A DNA stretch of 64,000 nt from Pseudomonas sp. TH43 (GTDB taxonomy: Bacteria; Pseudomonadota; Gammaproteobacteria; Pseudomonadales; Pseudomonadaceae). A program made the translations under genes and the position numbers. Below are positions 35,642 to 44,059 of this stretch, piece after piece. Location of the stretch: positions 186,001-250,000 of the forward strand of contig NZ_JAEKFI010000003.1 of assembly GCF_016650635.1 (NCBI RefSeq), written 5' to 3'. Within the stretch, counting starts at the first letter, position 1. Every line of letters begins with the position of its first letter. The notes under the pieces were generated by a model that saw nothing but the letters and a program-made list of their open reading frames with translations, was not told the origin of the DNA and made no database searches.

Positions 35642-37312
35642 ATGGCCCTGCAACTGAGTTTCGCCGAAGCCAGTGCCACCGGCCCGCGCGCGGAGAATCA
35701 GGACGCCCTGCGCGCGGTCACCCCAGCGCCGGCACTGGCGGCGAGCAAGGGCTTTCTGTTCGCCATCGCCGACGGTGTCAGCCAGTGCGCTGATGGCGGG
35801 CTCGCCGCGCGCTCGACGTTGCAGGCCCTGGCGCTGGATTACTACGCCACGCCGGAAACCTGGAGCGTGGCCCAAGCGCTGGATCGCCTGCTGCTCGGGC
35901 AAAATCGCTGGTTGCAGGCCAATGGCGGTGGGCAACCGTTGCTCACCACGGTCAGCGCTGTGGTCATGCGTGGCCGGCGTTTCACCCTCGCCCACGTTGG
36001 CGATTGCCGGGTTTATCGCTGGCACGCCGACCGTTTACAGCGAATCAGTGAAGACCACGTCTGGGATCAACCGGGCATGCAGCATGTACTCAAGCGTGCG
36101 CTGGGACTGGATCAGCATCTGGTGCTGGATTTTCTCGACGGTGAATTGCGTGACGGCGAAAGCTTTGTGCTGCTCAGCGACGGCGTCTGGTCAACGTTGG
36201 GCGATACCGCGATTGCGGCGATTCTGCGCGATCAACCCGACCTGCACAGCGCCGCGCAAACGTTGGTGAACGCCGCACATTTGGCCGGTAGCCAGGACAA
36301 CGCCAGTGTTTTGCTGGTGCGCGTCGATGCGCTGGGTGAGGCGAACATCGGCGATGCGCTGATGCATTTGCAGCAATGGCCACTGCCGCCGCCGCTGAAA
36401 CCTGGCCAGTCGTTTGAAAGCTGGCAGGTTCAAGGGATTGTCGCTCAGAGCCAGCAATCGCTGCTCTATCGGGTGCTGGATGGCCAAGGTCAGACGTGGC
36501 TTCTGAAAACCCTGCCCACGCGTTCCGCTGATGATTCCTACGCCGGGCAAGCGCTGTTGTCCGAGGAATGGTTTCTCAAGCGCGTAGCCGGACGGCATTT
36601 CCCGCCAGTCCATGCTTGCCCGCAGCGTCAGCATTTGTACTACGTGATGCGGGAATATTCCGGCATCACGCTGGCGCAGCTGTTTCAGCAGTCCGGCCCG
36701 TTACCGCTGGCGCAGTGGCAGGACATCGCCGAGCGTCTGTTACGCGCGGTCGGGCTTCTGCATCGGCGGCAGATTCTGCATCGCGACATCAAACCGGAAA
36801 ACCTGCATTGGGGTGATGACGGTGAACTGCGGCTGCTGGATTTTGGCCTGGCGTATTGTCCCGGGCTGTCCGAAGACGCGCCGTCGACGTTGCCGGGGAC
36901 GCCGAGTTATATCGCGCCGGAAGGCTTTCGCGGTGATCCGCCGAGTGCGCAGCAAGATCTGTACGCGGTGGGCGTGACCTTGTATTTCCTGCTTACAGGG
37001 CATTTTCCCTATGGCGAGATCGAAGCGTTTCAGCGTCCGCGCTTCGGGCTGGCGGTGAGTGCCGGTCGTTATCGCCCGGATTTGCCGGAATGGCTGGCGC
37101 AGAGTCTGGAGCGCGGGGTTACCGCCGATCCACGGCAACGGTTTGAGACCGCTGAAGAATGGCTGCTGGTGTTGGAACAGGGGGAGCGGCGCAGTTTGAG
37201 CGTGCGTCCTCGACCGTTATTGGAACGGGAGCCGCTGAAGGTCTGGCGGACGATGGCGTTGGTGGCCTTGCTCGGGAATCTGGTGCTGCTGGTTTTGTTG
37301 TTTCACGGCTGA
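35642..37312 (+). CDS. Fused PP2C phosphatase - Ser/Thr protein kinase, membrane anchored
   Basis: 556 residues. The N-terminal PP2C domain (about 1-235) keeps its metal-binding Asp residues: RAENQDAL, IADGVSQCADGG, HVGDCRVY, LLSDGVW and SQDNASVLLV. A Hanks-type kinase (about 265-515) has HRDIKPENLHW (D382), LLDFGLAY (D400) and GTPSYIAPEG. The C-terminus ends in one hydrophobic helix (MALVALLGNLVLLVLLF), so the catalytic domains face the cytoplasm. It lies 7 nt after the nitrate transporter gene, and a counterpart holds the same place in P. aeruginosa (PA1782, from memory). Its targets and its link to nitrate use are unknown. Confidence 0.93.
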   Translation: MALQLSFAEASATGPRAENQDALRAVTPAPALAASKGFLFAIADGVSQCADGGLAARSTLQALALDYYATPETWSVAQALDRLLLGQNRWLQANGGGQPLLTTVSAVVMRGRRFTLAHVGDCRVYRWHADRLQRISEDHVWDQPGMQHVLKRALGLDQHLVLDFLDGELRDGESFVLLSDGVWSTLGDTAIAAILRDQPDLHSAAQTLVNAAHLAGSQDNASVLLVRVDALGEANIGDALMHLQQWPLPPPLKPGQSFESWQVQGIVAQSQQSLLYRVLDGQGQTWLLKTLPTRSADDSYAGQALLSEEWFLKRVAGRHFPPVHACPQRQHLYYVMREYSGITLAQLFQQSGPLPLAQWQDIAERLLRAVGLLHRRQILHRDIKPENLHWGDDGELRLLDFGLAYCPGLSEDAPSTLPGTPSYIAPEGFRGDPPSAQQDLYAVGVTLYFLLTGHFPYGEIEAFQRPRFGLAVSAGRYRPDLPEWLAQSLERGVTADPRQRFETAEEWLLVLEQGERRSLSVRPRPLLEREPLKVWRTMALVALLGNLVLLVLLFHG

Positions 37313-37327
37313 GACCGCATCGCGCCA

Positions 37328-37406
37328 GTCGCGAGCAGGTTCGCTCTAACAGGGGATCGGTGTCGTGCACCCATCCACTGGGGGAGCGAGCCTGCTCGCG
37401 AAGGCG
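37328..37406. repeat. REP pair (degenerate, inverted)
   Basis: GTCGCGAGCAGGTTCGCTC facing GGGAGCGAGCCTGCTCGCGA, between the kinase gene and the nirB promoter. The remaining bases to 37530 are A/C-rich and otherwise featureless. Confidence 0.85.
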
Positions 37407-37530
37407 CCCCCCCAATCACCACACATCCACCTGCCTGAACGCCCCACGAACGAGCAACCCGCTTCGATACAGTGCAAAAAACCACCCTCAATAACCGCCC
37501 CACCCCAATAAACCCGCCACCGCCCCCACT

Positions 37531-37546
37531 TGGCACAACCGCTGCA
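37531..37546 (+). promoter_or_regulatory. Sigma-54 promoter of the nirBD operon
   Basis: TGGCACAACCGCTGCA: GG (37532-37533) and GC (37544-37545) with 10-bp spacing, a near-consensus -24/-12 element. Expected start is near 37556, about 20 nt before the first hexaloop hairpin. Confidence 0.75.
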
Positions 37547-37575
37547 TTACCCCAATCAACACACACATAAAGCCC

Positions 37576-37665
37576 AGCCTTCAACGACGAAGGCTGCGCT
37601 TCCCGAGAGAACGGGACCAGGACAAAGGCGTCCTCGCTAGGCAACTAGCGGGACGCCTTTTTTTG
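37576..37665 (+). promoter_or_regulatory. ANTAR (NasT) antitermination leader upstream of nirB
   Basis: P1 is AGCCTTC-AACGAC-GAAGGCT (37576-37595), a perfect 7-bp stem. P2 is AGGAC-AAAGGC-GTCCT (37619-37634), a perfect 5-bp stem. Both hexaloops obey A1/G4. The P2 loop and 3' arm form the 5' arm of the terminator AGGCGTCC-TCGCTAG / CTAGCGG-GACGCC, followed by seven T (to about 37664). This matches the antitermination control reported for the P. aeruginosa nirBD-PA1779-cobA operon. Confidence 0.9.
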
Positions 37666-37735
37666 TTTGCGCGAAATTTCTCGAGCAAGGCCTGACTGCC
37701 CACAAGAGGCCAGCCGCAGCTCCCCGGAGAACCTG

Positions 37736-40189
37736 ATGAAAAAACTCAAACTGGTGATGATCGGCAATGGCATGGCCGGGGTCCGTACCCTCGAAGAACT
37801 GCTCAAACTGAGCAACGAGCTGTACGACATCACCGTCTTCGGCGCCGAACCGCACACCAACTACAACCGCATCCTGCTCTCGCCGGTGCTGGCTGGCGAG
37901 CAGACATTCGCAGAGATCGTGCTCAACGACCTCGACTGGTACCTGGAAAACAACATCAAGTTGCTGCTCAATCGCAAAGTGGTGGAGATCGACCGGGTCA
38001 AACGCCGGGTGATCGCCGAAGACGGCACCGAAGCCGAATACGACCGCCTGCTGATCGCCACCGGTTCGACGCCGTTCATCCTGCCAATCCCCGGCAACAC
38101 CCTGCACGGCGTGATCGGCTACCGCGACATCGCCGACACCCAGGCGATGATCGACACCGCGAAAACCCACAAGCACGCCGTAGTGATCGGCGGCGGTTTG
38201 CTCGGCCTCGAAGCTGCCAACGGCCTGATGCTGCGCGGCATGCACGTCACCGTGGTGCACATCGGCGAATGGCTGCTGGAGCGGCAACTGGACAAAACCA
38301 GCGGCCAATTGCTGCAAACCGCCCTTGAATCCCGGGGCCTGCATTTTCGCCTGTGCGAACAGACTCAAGCGCTGCACGACGCGGGTAATGGCCGGGTCGG
38401 CTCGGTGCAATTCAAGAACGGCGACATCATCCCCGCCGATCTGGTGGTAATGGCTGCTGGCATTCGTCCCAATACCGAACTGGCAGAAAAGGCCGGCATC
38501 CCATGCAATCGCGGGATCCTGGTCAACGACACGCTGCAAACCTACGATCCGCGCATTTATGCCATCGGCGAGTGCGCCAGTCATCGCGGCATCGCTTACG
38601 GGCTGGTCGCGCCACTGTTCGAACAGGCCAAGGTTTGCGCCAACCACCTCGCCCAATTGGGTTTCGCCCGTTACCAGGGCTCGGTGACCTCGACCAAATT
38701 GAAAGTCACCGGCATCGACCTGTTTTCCGCCGGCGACTTCATGGGCGGCGAAGGCACCGAGACCATCACCCTTTCCGACCCGATCGGCGGCGTGTACAAA
38801 AAACTGGTGATCAAGGATGACGTACTGGTCGGCGCCTGTCTGTACGGCGATACGGCAGACGGCGGTTGGTATTTCCGACAGATTCGTGAGAATCACGCCA
38901 TCGGCGAGATCCGCGATCACCTTATGTTTGGCGAAAATGCTTTGGGCGACGTAGGACATCAGGGCCAGGACAAAGCCATGGTCATGGCTGACACGGCGGA
39001 AGTCTGCGGCTGCAACGGTGTGTGCAAAGGCACCATCGTCAAAGCCATTCAGGAACACGGCTTGTTCAGCGTCGATGAGGTGAAGAAACACACCAAGGCT
39101 GCCAGCTCCTGTGGCTCCTGCGCCGGACTGGTCGAGCAGATCCTGATCAACACCGTTGGCGGCGCGGCGGACGTCAAACCGAAAAGCGAAAAAGCCATCT
39201 GCGGTTGCAGTGACCTCAACCACGGGCAGATTCGCCAGGCCATTCGCGAGGAGCATCTGCTGACCATCGCCGGCACCATGAGTTACCTCAACTGGCGCAC
39301 CCCGAACGGCTGCGCGACCTGCCGCCCGGCCCTCAACTATTACCTGATTTCCACCTGGCCCGGCGAAGCCAAGGACGATCCGCAATCGCGCCTGATCAAC
39401 GAACGCGCCCACGCCAACATTCAGAAGGACGGCACGTACTCGGTGGTGCCACGGATGTGGGGCGGCGTGACCAATCCTTCGGAATTACGGCGGATTGCCG
39501 ACGTCGCCGACAAATACAACGTGCCGATGGTCAAGGTCACCGGCGGGCAGCGCATCGATTTACTCGGCATCAAGAAGCAGGACTTGCCCGGCGTATGGAA
39601 GGATCTCGACATGCCGTCCGGCCACGCTTACGGCAAATCCATTCGCACGGTAAAAACCTGCGTCGGCAGCGAGTTCTGCCGCTTCGGTACGCAGAACTCG
39701 ACGCAACTGGGCATCGAGCTTGAGCACGATCTTTTCAACATGTGGTCGCCGCACAAAGTGAAACTGGCTGTCTCCGGATGCCCACGCAACTGCTCGGAAG
39801 CGGGGATAAAAGACGTAGGAATCATCGGCGTCGACTCCGGTTGGGAGATGTACATCGGCGGCAATGGCGGGATCAAAACCGAAGTCGCCGAATTCTTCGT
39901 CAAGCTGAAAACCGCTGAGGAGGTTCGCGAATACAACGGTGCCTTCCTGCAGCTGTATCGCGAAGAAGCCTTCTACCTCGAGCGCACCGTGCACTACCTG
40001 CAACGGGTCGGCATGGAGCACATCAAGAAGGCCGTGCTGGAAGATCCCGAGCGTCGTAAAGCGCTGAATGAGCGTCTGCAGTTCTCCCTGTCGTTCGAGC
40101 AGGATCCGTGGAAAGAACGTCTGGCTCAGCCACAACTGAAGAAAGAATTCGACGTGATCCCAGTGAAGAATCTGGAGGTGCCGGCATGA
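37736..40189 (+). CDS. nirB: NADH-dependent assimilatory nitrite reductase, large subunit
   Basis: 817 residues. The N-terminal FAD/NADH half has VMIGNGMAG and VVIGGGLLGLEAANG. Two BFD-type [2Fe-2S] Cys clusters begin near residue 424 (CGCNGVCKG, CGSCAG) and at CGCSDLNHG with CATC. The C-terminal sulfite/nitrite reductase half has the siroheme-[4Fe-4S] ligands C642, C648, C682 and C686 (CVGSEFC, SGCPRNC). It reduces nitrite to ammonium with six electrons from NADH. The ATG at 37736 follows GGAGA; upstream in-frame codons belong to the leader. Its stop overlaps the nirD start by ATGA. Confidence 0.97.
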   Translation: MKKLKLVMIGNGMAGVRTLEELLKLSNELYDITVFGAEPHTNYNRILLSPVLAGEQTFAEIVLNDLDWYLENNIKLLLNRKVVEIDRVKRRVIAEDGTEAEYDRLLIATGSTPFILPIPGNTLHGVIGYRDIADTQAMIDTAKTHKHAVVIGGGLLGLEAANGLMLRGMHVTVVHIGEWLLERQLDKTSGQLLQTALESRGLHFRLCEQTQALHDAGNGRVGSVQFKNGDIIPADLVVMAAGIRPNTELAEKAGIPCNRGILVNDTLQTYDPRIYAIGECASHRGIAYGLVAPLFEQAKVCANHLAQLGFARYQGSVTSTKLKVTGIDLFSAGDFMGGEGTETITLSDPIGGVYKKLVIKDDVLVGACLYGDTADGGWYFRQIRENHAIGEIRDHLMFGENALGDVGHQGQDKAMVMADTAEVCGCNGVCKGTIVKAIQEHGLFSVDEVKKHTKAASSCGSCAGLVEQILINTVGGAADVKPKSEKAICGCSDLNHGQIRQAIREEHLLTIAGTMSYLNWRTPNGCATCRPALNYYLISTWPGEAKDDPQSRLINERAHANIQKDGTYSVVPRMWGGVTNPSELRRIADVADKYNVPMVKVTGGQRIDLLGIKKQDLPGVWKDLDMPSGHAYGKSIRTVKTCVGSEFCRFGTQNSTQLGIELEHDLFNMWSPHKVKLAVSGCPRNCSEAGIKDVGIIGVDSGWEMYIGGNGGIKTEVAEFFVKLKTAEEVREYNGAFLQLYREEAFYLERTVHYLQRVGMEHIKKAVLEDPERRKALNERLQFSLSFEQDPWKERLAQPQLKKEFDVIPVKNLEVPA

Positions 40190-40503
40190 ACTGGCTCGAT
40201 ATCTGTGCCCTTGAAGAAATCAACGCCCTCGGTTCGCGGATCATTGCCGGGCCGAAAGGTGACATCGCGATTTTTCGTACAAGCGACGACGAAGTTTTCG
40301 CCCTCGACGACCGCTGCCCACACAAGGGCGGGCCGTTGTCACAAGGTTTGATCTATGGCAAACGCGTCGCCTGTCCGTTGCACAATTGGCAGATCGACCT
40401 GCAATCGGGCGAAGCGCAGGCGCCGGACATCGGCTGCGCGCACCATCACCCGGCACGGGTCGAGAACGGGCGCGTGCAGCTGGCTCTGCGGGACGCCATC
40501 TGA
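40186..40503 (+). CDS. nirD: Nitrite reductase small subunit, Rieske type
   Basis: 105 residues with a Rieske fold. The [2Fe-2S] ligands are intact: C44 and H46 in RCPHKGG, C63 and H66 in CPLHNW. Some NirD homologues have lost ligands, so this copy is likely a real iron-sulfur subunit of the NirBD complex. It overlaps nirB at the 5' end and the nitrate reductase gene at the 3' end, each by a TGA/ATG overlap, indicating tight coupling of the three cistrons. Confidence 0.94.
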   Translation: MNWLDICALEEINALGSRIIAGPKGDIAIFRTSDDEVFALDDRCPHKGGPLSQGLIYGKRVACPLHNWQIDLQSGEAQAPDIGCAHHHPARVENGRVQLALRDAI

Positions 40504-43217
40504 TGAGCCGCCAGACGACCGCCTCGACCTGCTGTTATTGCGGGGTTGGCTGCGGCGTGCTGATCGAGCATGACGGCGAGCGCATCCTCGGTGTCAGCGG
40601 CGACCCCGCGCATCCGGCCAACTTCGGCAAACTGTGCAGCAAAGGCTCGACGCTGCACCTGACCGGCGACCTCGCGGCCCGCGCACTTTACCCGGAGCTG
40701 CGTCTGGGCAAAGGACTGGCCCGCAGTCGCACCGATTGGGACACCGCGCTGGAGCACGCCGCTAACGTGTTCGCCGAGACCATCGCTGAACACGGCCCGG
40801 ACAGCGTGGCGTTCTACATTTCCGGGCAACTGTTGACCGAGGATTACTACGCTTTCAACAAACTGGCGCGGGCGCTGGTTGGCACCAACAACATCGACAG
40901 CAACTCACGGCTGTGCATGTCCTCGGCGGTAGTCGGCTACAAACGCAGCCTCGGCGCCGATGCGCCGCCGTGCAGCTATGAAGATCTGGAGCTCAGTGAT
41001 TGCGTGATGATCGTCGGCAGCAACATGGCCTACGCCCACCCGGTACTTTTCCGTCGACTGGAAGAGGCAAAGGCCCGCCGCCCAAAGATGAAAGTCATCG
41101 TCATTGATCCACGGCGCACCGACACCTGCGACCTCGCCGATCTACATCTGGCGATTTTGCCCGGTACCGATGTCGCCTTGTTCCATGGGATTTTGCATCT
41201 GCTGTTGTGGGAAGACTGGATCGACCGCGACTTTATCAAGGCGCACACCGAAGGCCTCGCCGAACTGAAGAACCTGGTGCGCGATTACACTCCGCAAATG
41301 GTGTCGCAACTGTGCGGGATCAGCCTCGAGCAACTGCAACAGTGCGCCGAATGGGTCGGCACCTCGGCGAGTTTCCTGTCGCTGTGGTGCATGGGTTTGA
41401 ACCAATCCACCGCCGGCAGCGCGAAGAACAGTGCGTTGATCAATCTTCACCTGGCCACTGGGCAAATCGGCCGTCCGGGCGCAGGACCTTTCTCCCTCAC
41501 CGGTCAGCCAAATGCCATGGGTGGGCGGGAAACCGGCAGCTTGTCGAATCTGCTGCCCGGCCATCGCGATGCGGCCAACCCGGAGCACCGCGCACAAGTG
41601 GCGGCTTATTGGGGTGTTGATCAGTTGCCGGAAAATACCGGGCTCAGTGCCATCGAATTGTTTGAGCAACTGCGCAGCGGCAGAATCAAGGCGTTGTGGA
41701 TTGCCTGCACCAACCCTGCGCAATCGATGCCGGATCAACACTCGGTGCGAGCAGCGCTGCAGGCTTGCCCGTTCGTGGTTCTGCAAGAAGCCTTTCGCAC
41801 GACCGAAACCGCTGCGTTCGCCGATCTGCTACTGCCCGCCGCCAGTTGGGGCGAAAAGGAAGGTTCTGTCACCAATTCCGAGCGGCGCATTTCCCACGTA
41901 CGCAAAGCCATTCTCCCACCGGGTGAAGCGCGGCCGGATTGGGCGATCACGGTGGATTTCGCACAACGTCTGGAGAAACGTCTGCGCCCCACCCAATCGA
42001 GCCTGTTCAGGTTCGATCAACCTTCGCAGCTGTTCGATGAATTCAAAGGGCTGACGCGCGGACGGGATCTGGATCTGTCCGGGATCAGTCACGCCCTGAT
42101 CGACGAGATCGGCCCACAGCAATGGCCCTTCCCTGTCGGCGCCCGGCAAGGTACGGCACGCCTGTATGAGGACGGTATCTTTCCTACGGCCAGCGGTCGC
42201 GCGCAGTTCGTGGCCGACCCGTATCGCGCCGCCAAGGAACAACGTGATGCACGCTTCCCGTTGACGCTGATCACCGGCCGCCTGCGTGACCAATGGCACG
42301 GTATGAGCCGCACCGGCACCGCTGCGCAGTTGTTCGGTCATGTCAGTGAAGCGGTGTTGAGCCTGCACCCGGACGAGTTGCGCCGGCAGCGCTTGCAGCC
42401 AGGTGATCTGGTCAATCTGAAAAGTCGTCGTGGCGCGGTGATCGTCGCCGTGGGTAGCGATGACGGCGTGCGGCCGGGTCAGGCTTTTTTGCCGATGCAC
42501 TGGGGCGATCGCTTCCTCAAGGGTGGCGTCAACAGCCTGACCCTACCGGCCTTCGATCCGCTGTCGAAACAGCCAGAGCTCAAGCACAGCGGCGTGCGTC
42601 TGGAACCGGTGAATTTGCCATGGCAATTGTTCGCACTGATCGAGGGTGATGTTCAACGGCATTTCGAGACGTTACGACTACTCTGCGAGGCATTTTCCTA
42701 CGCAAGTCTCAGCCTTATCGGACGTGAACGATCGGCATTGCTGATACGCGCAGCGAACGCCGAGGCACCGGATCCACAGTTATTGGGTGAAATCGATCGA
42801 TGTCTGTCGTTGATCGATGGTCCGGTTTTGGCGTACGACGACCCGCGCCGGGCCATTGGTAAACGCGTACGTATAGAAAACGGCCGGATCACTGCGATTC
42901 GACTGGCCGGCGAAACCCTCGCACAGCATTGGTTGCAAAGCCTGTGGCTGGAAGGCCGAGCCGACGAGCAATTGCGACGTTGGCTACTGGCGCCAATGAG
43001 TGCGCCACCGGGCAGCACCGGCGGGCAGGTCGCTGCGGACAAAACCCTGTGCAATTGCAAGAACGTCAGCCTCAACGCGGTCTGCGCCGGCATTCGCCAA
43101 GGGCTGGATTTGCAGGGGTTGAAAAACAATTTGGGCTGCGGCACGCAATGCGGCTCGTGCGTCCCGGAAATAAAGCGCTTGCTGGCTGCCGAGCTGCAGC
43201 CGGTCGCCGTCATCTGA
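40503..43217 (+). CDS. Assimilatory nitrate reductase, molybdopterin catalytic subunit with BFD tail
   Basis: 904 residues of the DMSO reductase superfamily. [4Fe-4S] ligands are C10, C13, C17 and C45 (CCYCGVGCG, LCSKG). Bis-MGD-binding motifs include NNIDSNSRLCMSSAVVGYK, LWCMGLNQSTAGSAKNSALI and GQPNAMGGRETG, and a C-terminal molybdopterin dinucleotide domain contains LITGRLRDQWHGMSRTG. The last about 55 residues are a BFD-like [2Fe-2S] domain with C850, C852, C883 and C886. No separate flavoprotein reductase is encoded nearby, so electrons probably enter through the tail from an unidentified donor. It equals PA1779 in layout and reduces nitrate to nitrite for NirBD. Confidence 0.95.
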   Translation: MSRQTTASTCCYCGVGCGVLIEHDGERILGVSGDPAHPANFGKLCSKGSTLHLTGDLAARALYPELRLGKGLARSRTDWDTALEHAANVFAETIAEHGPDSVAFYISGQLLTEDYYAFNKLARALVGTNNIDSNSRLCMSSAVVGYKRSLGADAPPCSYEDLELSDCVMIVGSNMAYAHPVLFRRLEEAKARRPKMKVIVIDPRRTDTCDLADLHLAILPGTDVALFHGILHLLLWEDWIDRDFIKAHTEGLAELKNLVRDYTPQMVSQLCGISLEQLQQCAEWVGTSASFLSLWCMGLNQSTAGSAKNSALINLHLATGQIGRPGAGPFSLTGQPNAMGGRETGSLSNLLPGHRDAANPEHRAQVAAYWGVDQLPENTGLSAIELFEQLRSGRIKALWIACTNPAQSMPDQHSVRAALQACPFVVLQEAFRTTETAAFADLLLPAASWGEKEGSVTNSERRISHVRKAILPPGEARPDWAITVDFAQRLEKRLRPTQSSLFRFDQPSQLFDEFKGLTRGRDLDLSGISHALIDEIGPQQWPFPVGARQGTARLYEDGIFPTASGRAQFVADPYRAAKEQRDARFPLTLITGRLRDQWHGMSRTGTAAQLFGHVSEAVLSLHPDELRRQRLQPGDLVNLKSRRGAVIVAVGSDDGVRPGQAFLPMHWGDRFLKGGVNSLTLPAFDPLSKQPELKHSGVRLEPVNLPWQLFALIEGDVQRHFETLRLLCEAFSYASLSLIGRERSALLIRAANAEAPDPQLLGEIDRCLSLIDGPVLAYDDPRRAIGKRVRIENGRITAIRLAGETLAQHWLQSLWLEGRADEQLRRWLLAPMSAPPGSTGGQVAADKTLCNCKNVSLNAVCAGIRQGLDLQGLKNNLGCGTQCGSCVPEIKRLLAAELQPVAVI

Positions 43218-43230
43218 TGAGGAACACTGC

Positions 43231-43989
43231 ATGAATGCAAAAGTCTGGCTGGTGGGCGCAGGCCCCGGCGACCCGGAGCTGTTGACCCTCAAAGCATTGC
43301 GCGCATTGCGCGAGGCGGCTGTGGTGTTGATCGATGATCTGGTCAACGACGCGGTGCTGGAGCATTGCCCTGCCGCACGAATCATTGCCGTGGGTAAACG
43401 CGGTGGTTGCCGTTCGACACCGCAGGCGTTTATCCATCGGCTGATGCTGCGTTACGCCCGCCAAGGCAAGTGCGTAGTGCGCCTCAAGGGAGGTGACCCG
43501 TGCATTTTCGGCCGAGGCGGTGAAGAGGCACAGTGGTTGCGTGAACGTGGCGTTGAGGTGGAGTTGGTCAATGGCATTACCGCCGGGCTGGCCGGGGCGA
43601 CGCAGTGTGATATTCCGCTGACGCTGCGCGGCGTCGCTCGCGGGGTGACGCTGGTGACTGCGCACACGCAGGACGACAGTCAACTGAACTGGCAGGCGCT
43701 GGCGCAAAGCGGCACGACGCTGGTGATTTATATGGGCGTGGCCAAGCTGGGCGAGATTCGCGATCAGTTGTTGGCGGGCGGGATGGCGGCGAATACACCG
43801 GTGGCGATGATCGAAAATGCGTCATTGCCGCAGCAGCGGGAATGCCGGAGCGATCTGATGGGCATGAGCGATGACGCGCAGATTTTCGGATTGAAAAGTC
43901 CGGCGATTCTGGTGATCGGTGCGGTGGCAACGGTTGTTGAAGAGCAAAGGATCGCAGCCTGCGGCAGCTCCCGTACAGGGACTGCTTAG
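43231..43989 (+). CDS. cobA: Uroporphyrinogen-III C-methyltransferase
   Basis: 252 residues. SAM-dependent methylation of uroporphyrinogen III to precorrin-2, the first step to siroheme, the NirB cofactor. It carries the family motifs VWLVGAGPGDPELLTLKALR, VGKRGGCRSTPQ, RLKGGDPCIFGRGGEEA and GITAGLAGA. It is the last gene of the nirBD operon, 13 nt after the reductase gene. Its final about 14 codons (RIAACGSSRTGTA) are encoded by a piece of an extragenic repeat, so the natural C-terminus has been replaced or extended by repeat DNA. Confidence 0.95.
   Translation: MNAKVWLVGAGPGDPELLTLKALRALREAAVVLIDDLVNDAVLEHCPAARIIAVGKRGGCRSTPQAFIHRLMLRYARQGKCVVRLKGGDPCIFGRGGEEAQWLRERGVEVELVNGITAGLAGATQCDIPLTLRGVARGVTLVTAHTQDDSQLNWQALAQSGTTLVIYMGVAKLGEIRDQLLAGGMAANTPVAMIENASLPQQRECRSDLMGMSDDAQIFGLKSPAILVIGAVATVVEEQRIAACGSSRTGTA
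43949..43981. repeat. Half REP element inside the cobA 3' end
   Basis: AGGATCGCAGCCTGCGGCAG matches the repeat seen at 4446-4520. Only one arm is present, and it is translated as the CobA C-terminus. Confidence 0.75.
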
Positions 43990-44014
43990 GCCTGGAAAGC
44001 CAAATCGCAGACAA

Positions 44015-44044
44015 AGAAAAGCCCGGCCTAAGCCGGGCTTTTCT
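44015..44044. terminator. Bidirectional terminator between cobA and oprF
   Basis: AAAAGCCCGGC-CTAA-GCCGGGCTTTTCT: a 7-bp GC stem extended by A/T pairs, with a T tract on both strands. Confidence 0.93.
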
Positions 44045-44059
44045 CGGAGCGGCAGCTAA

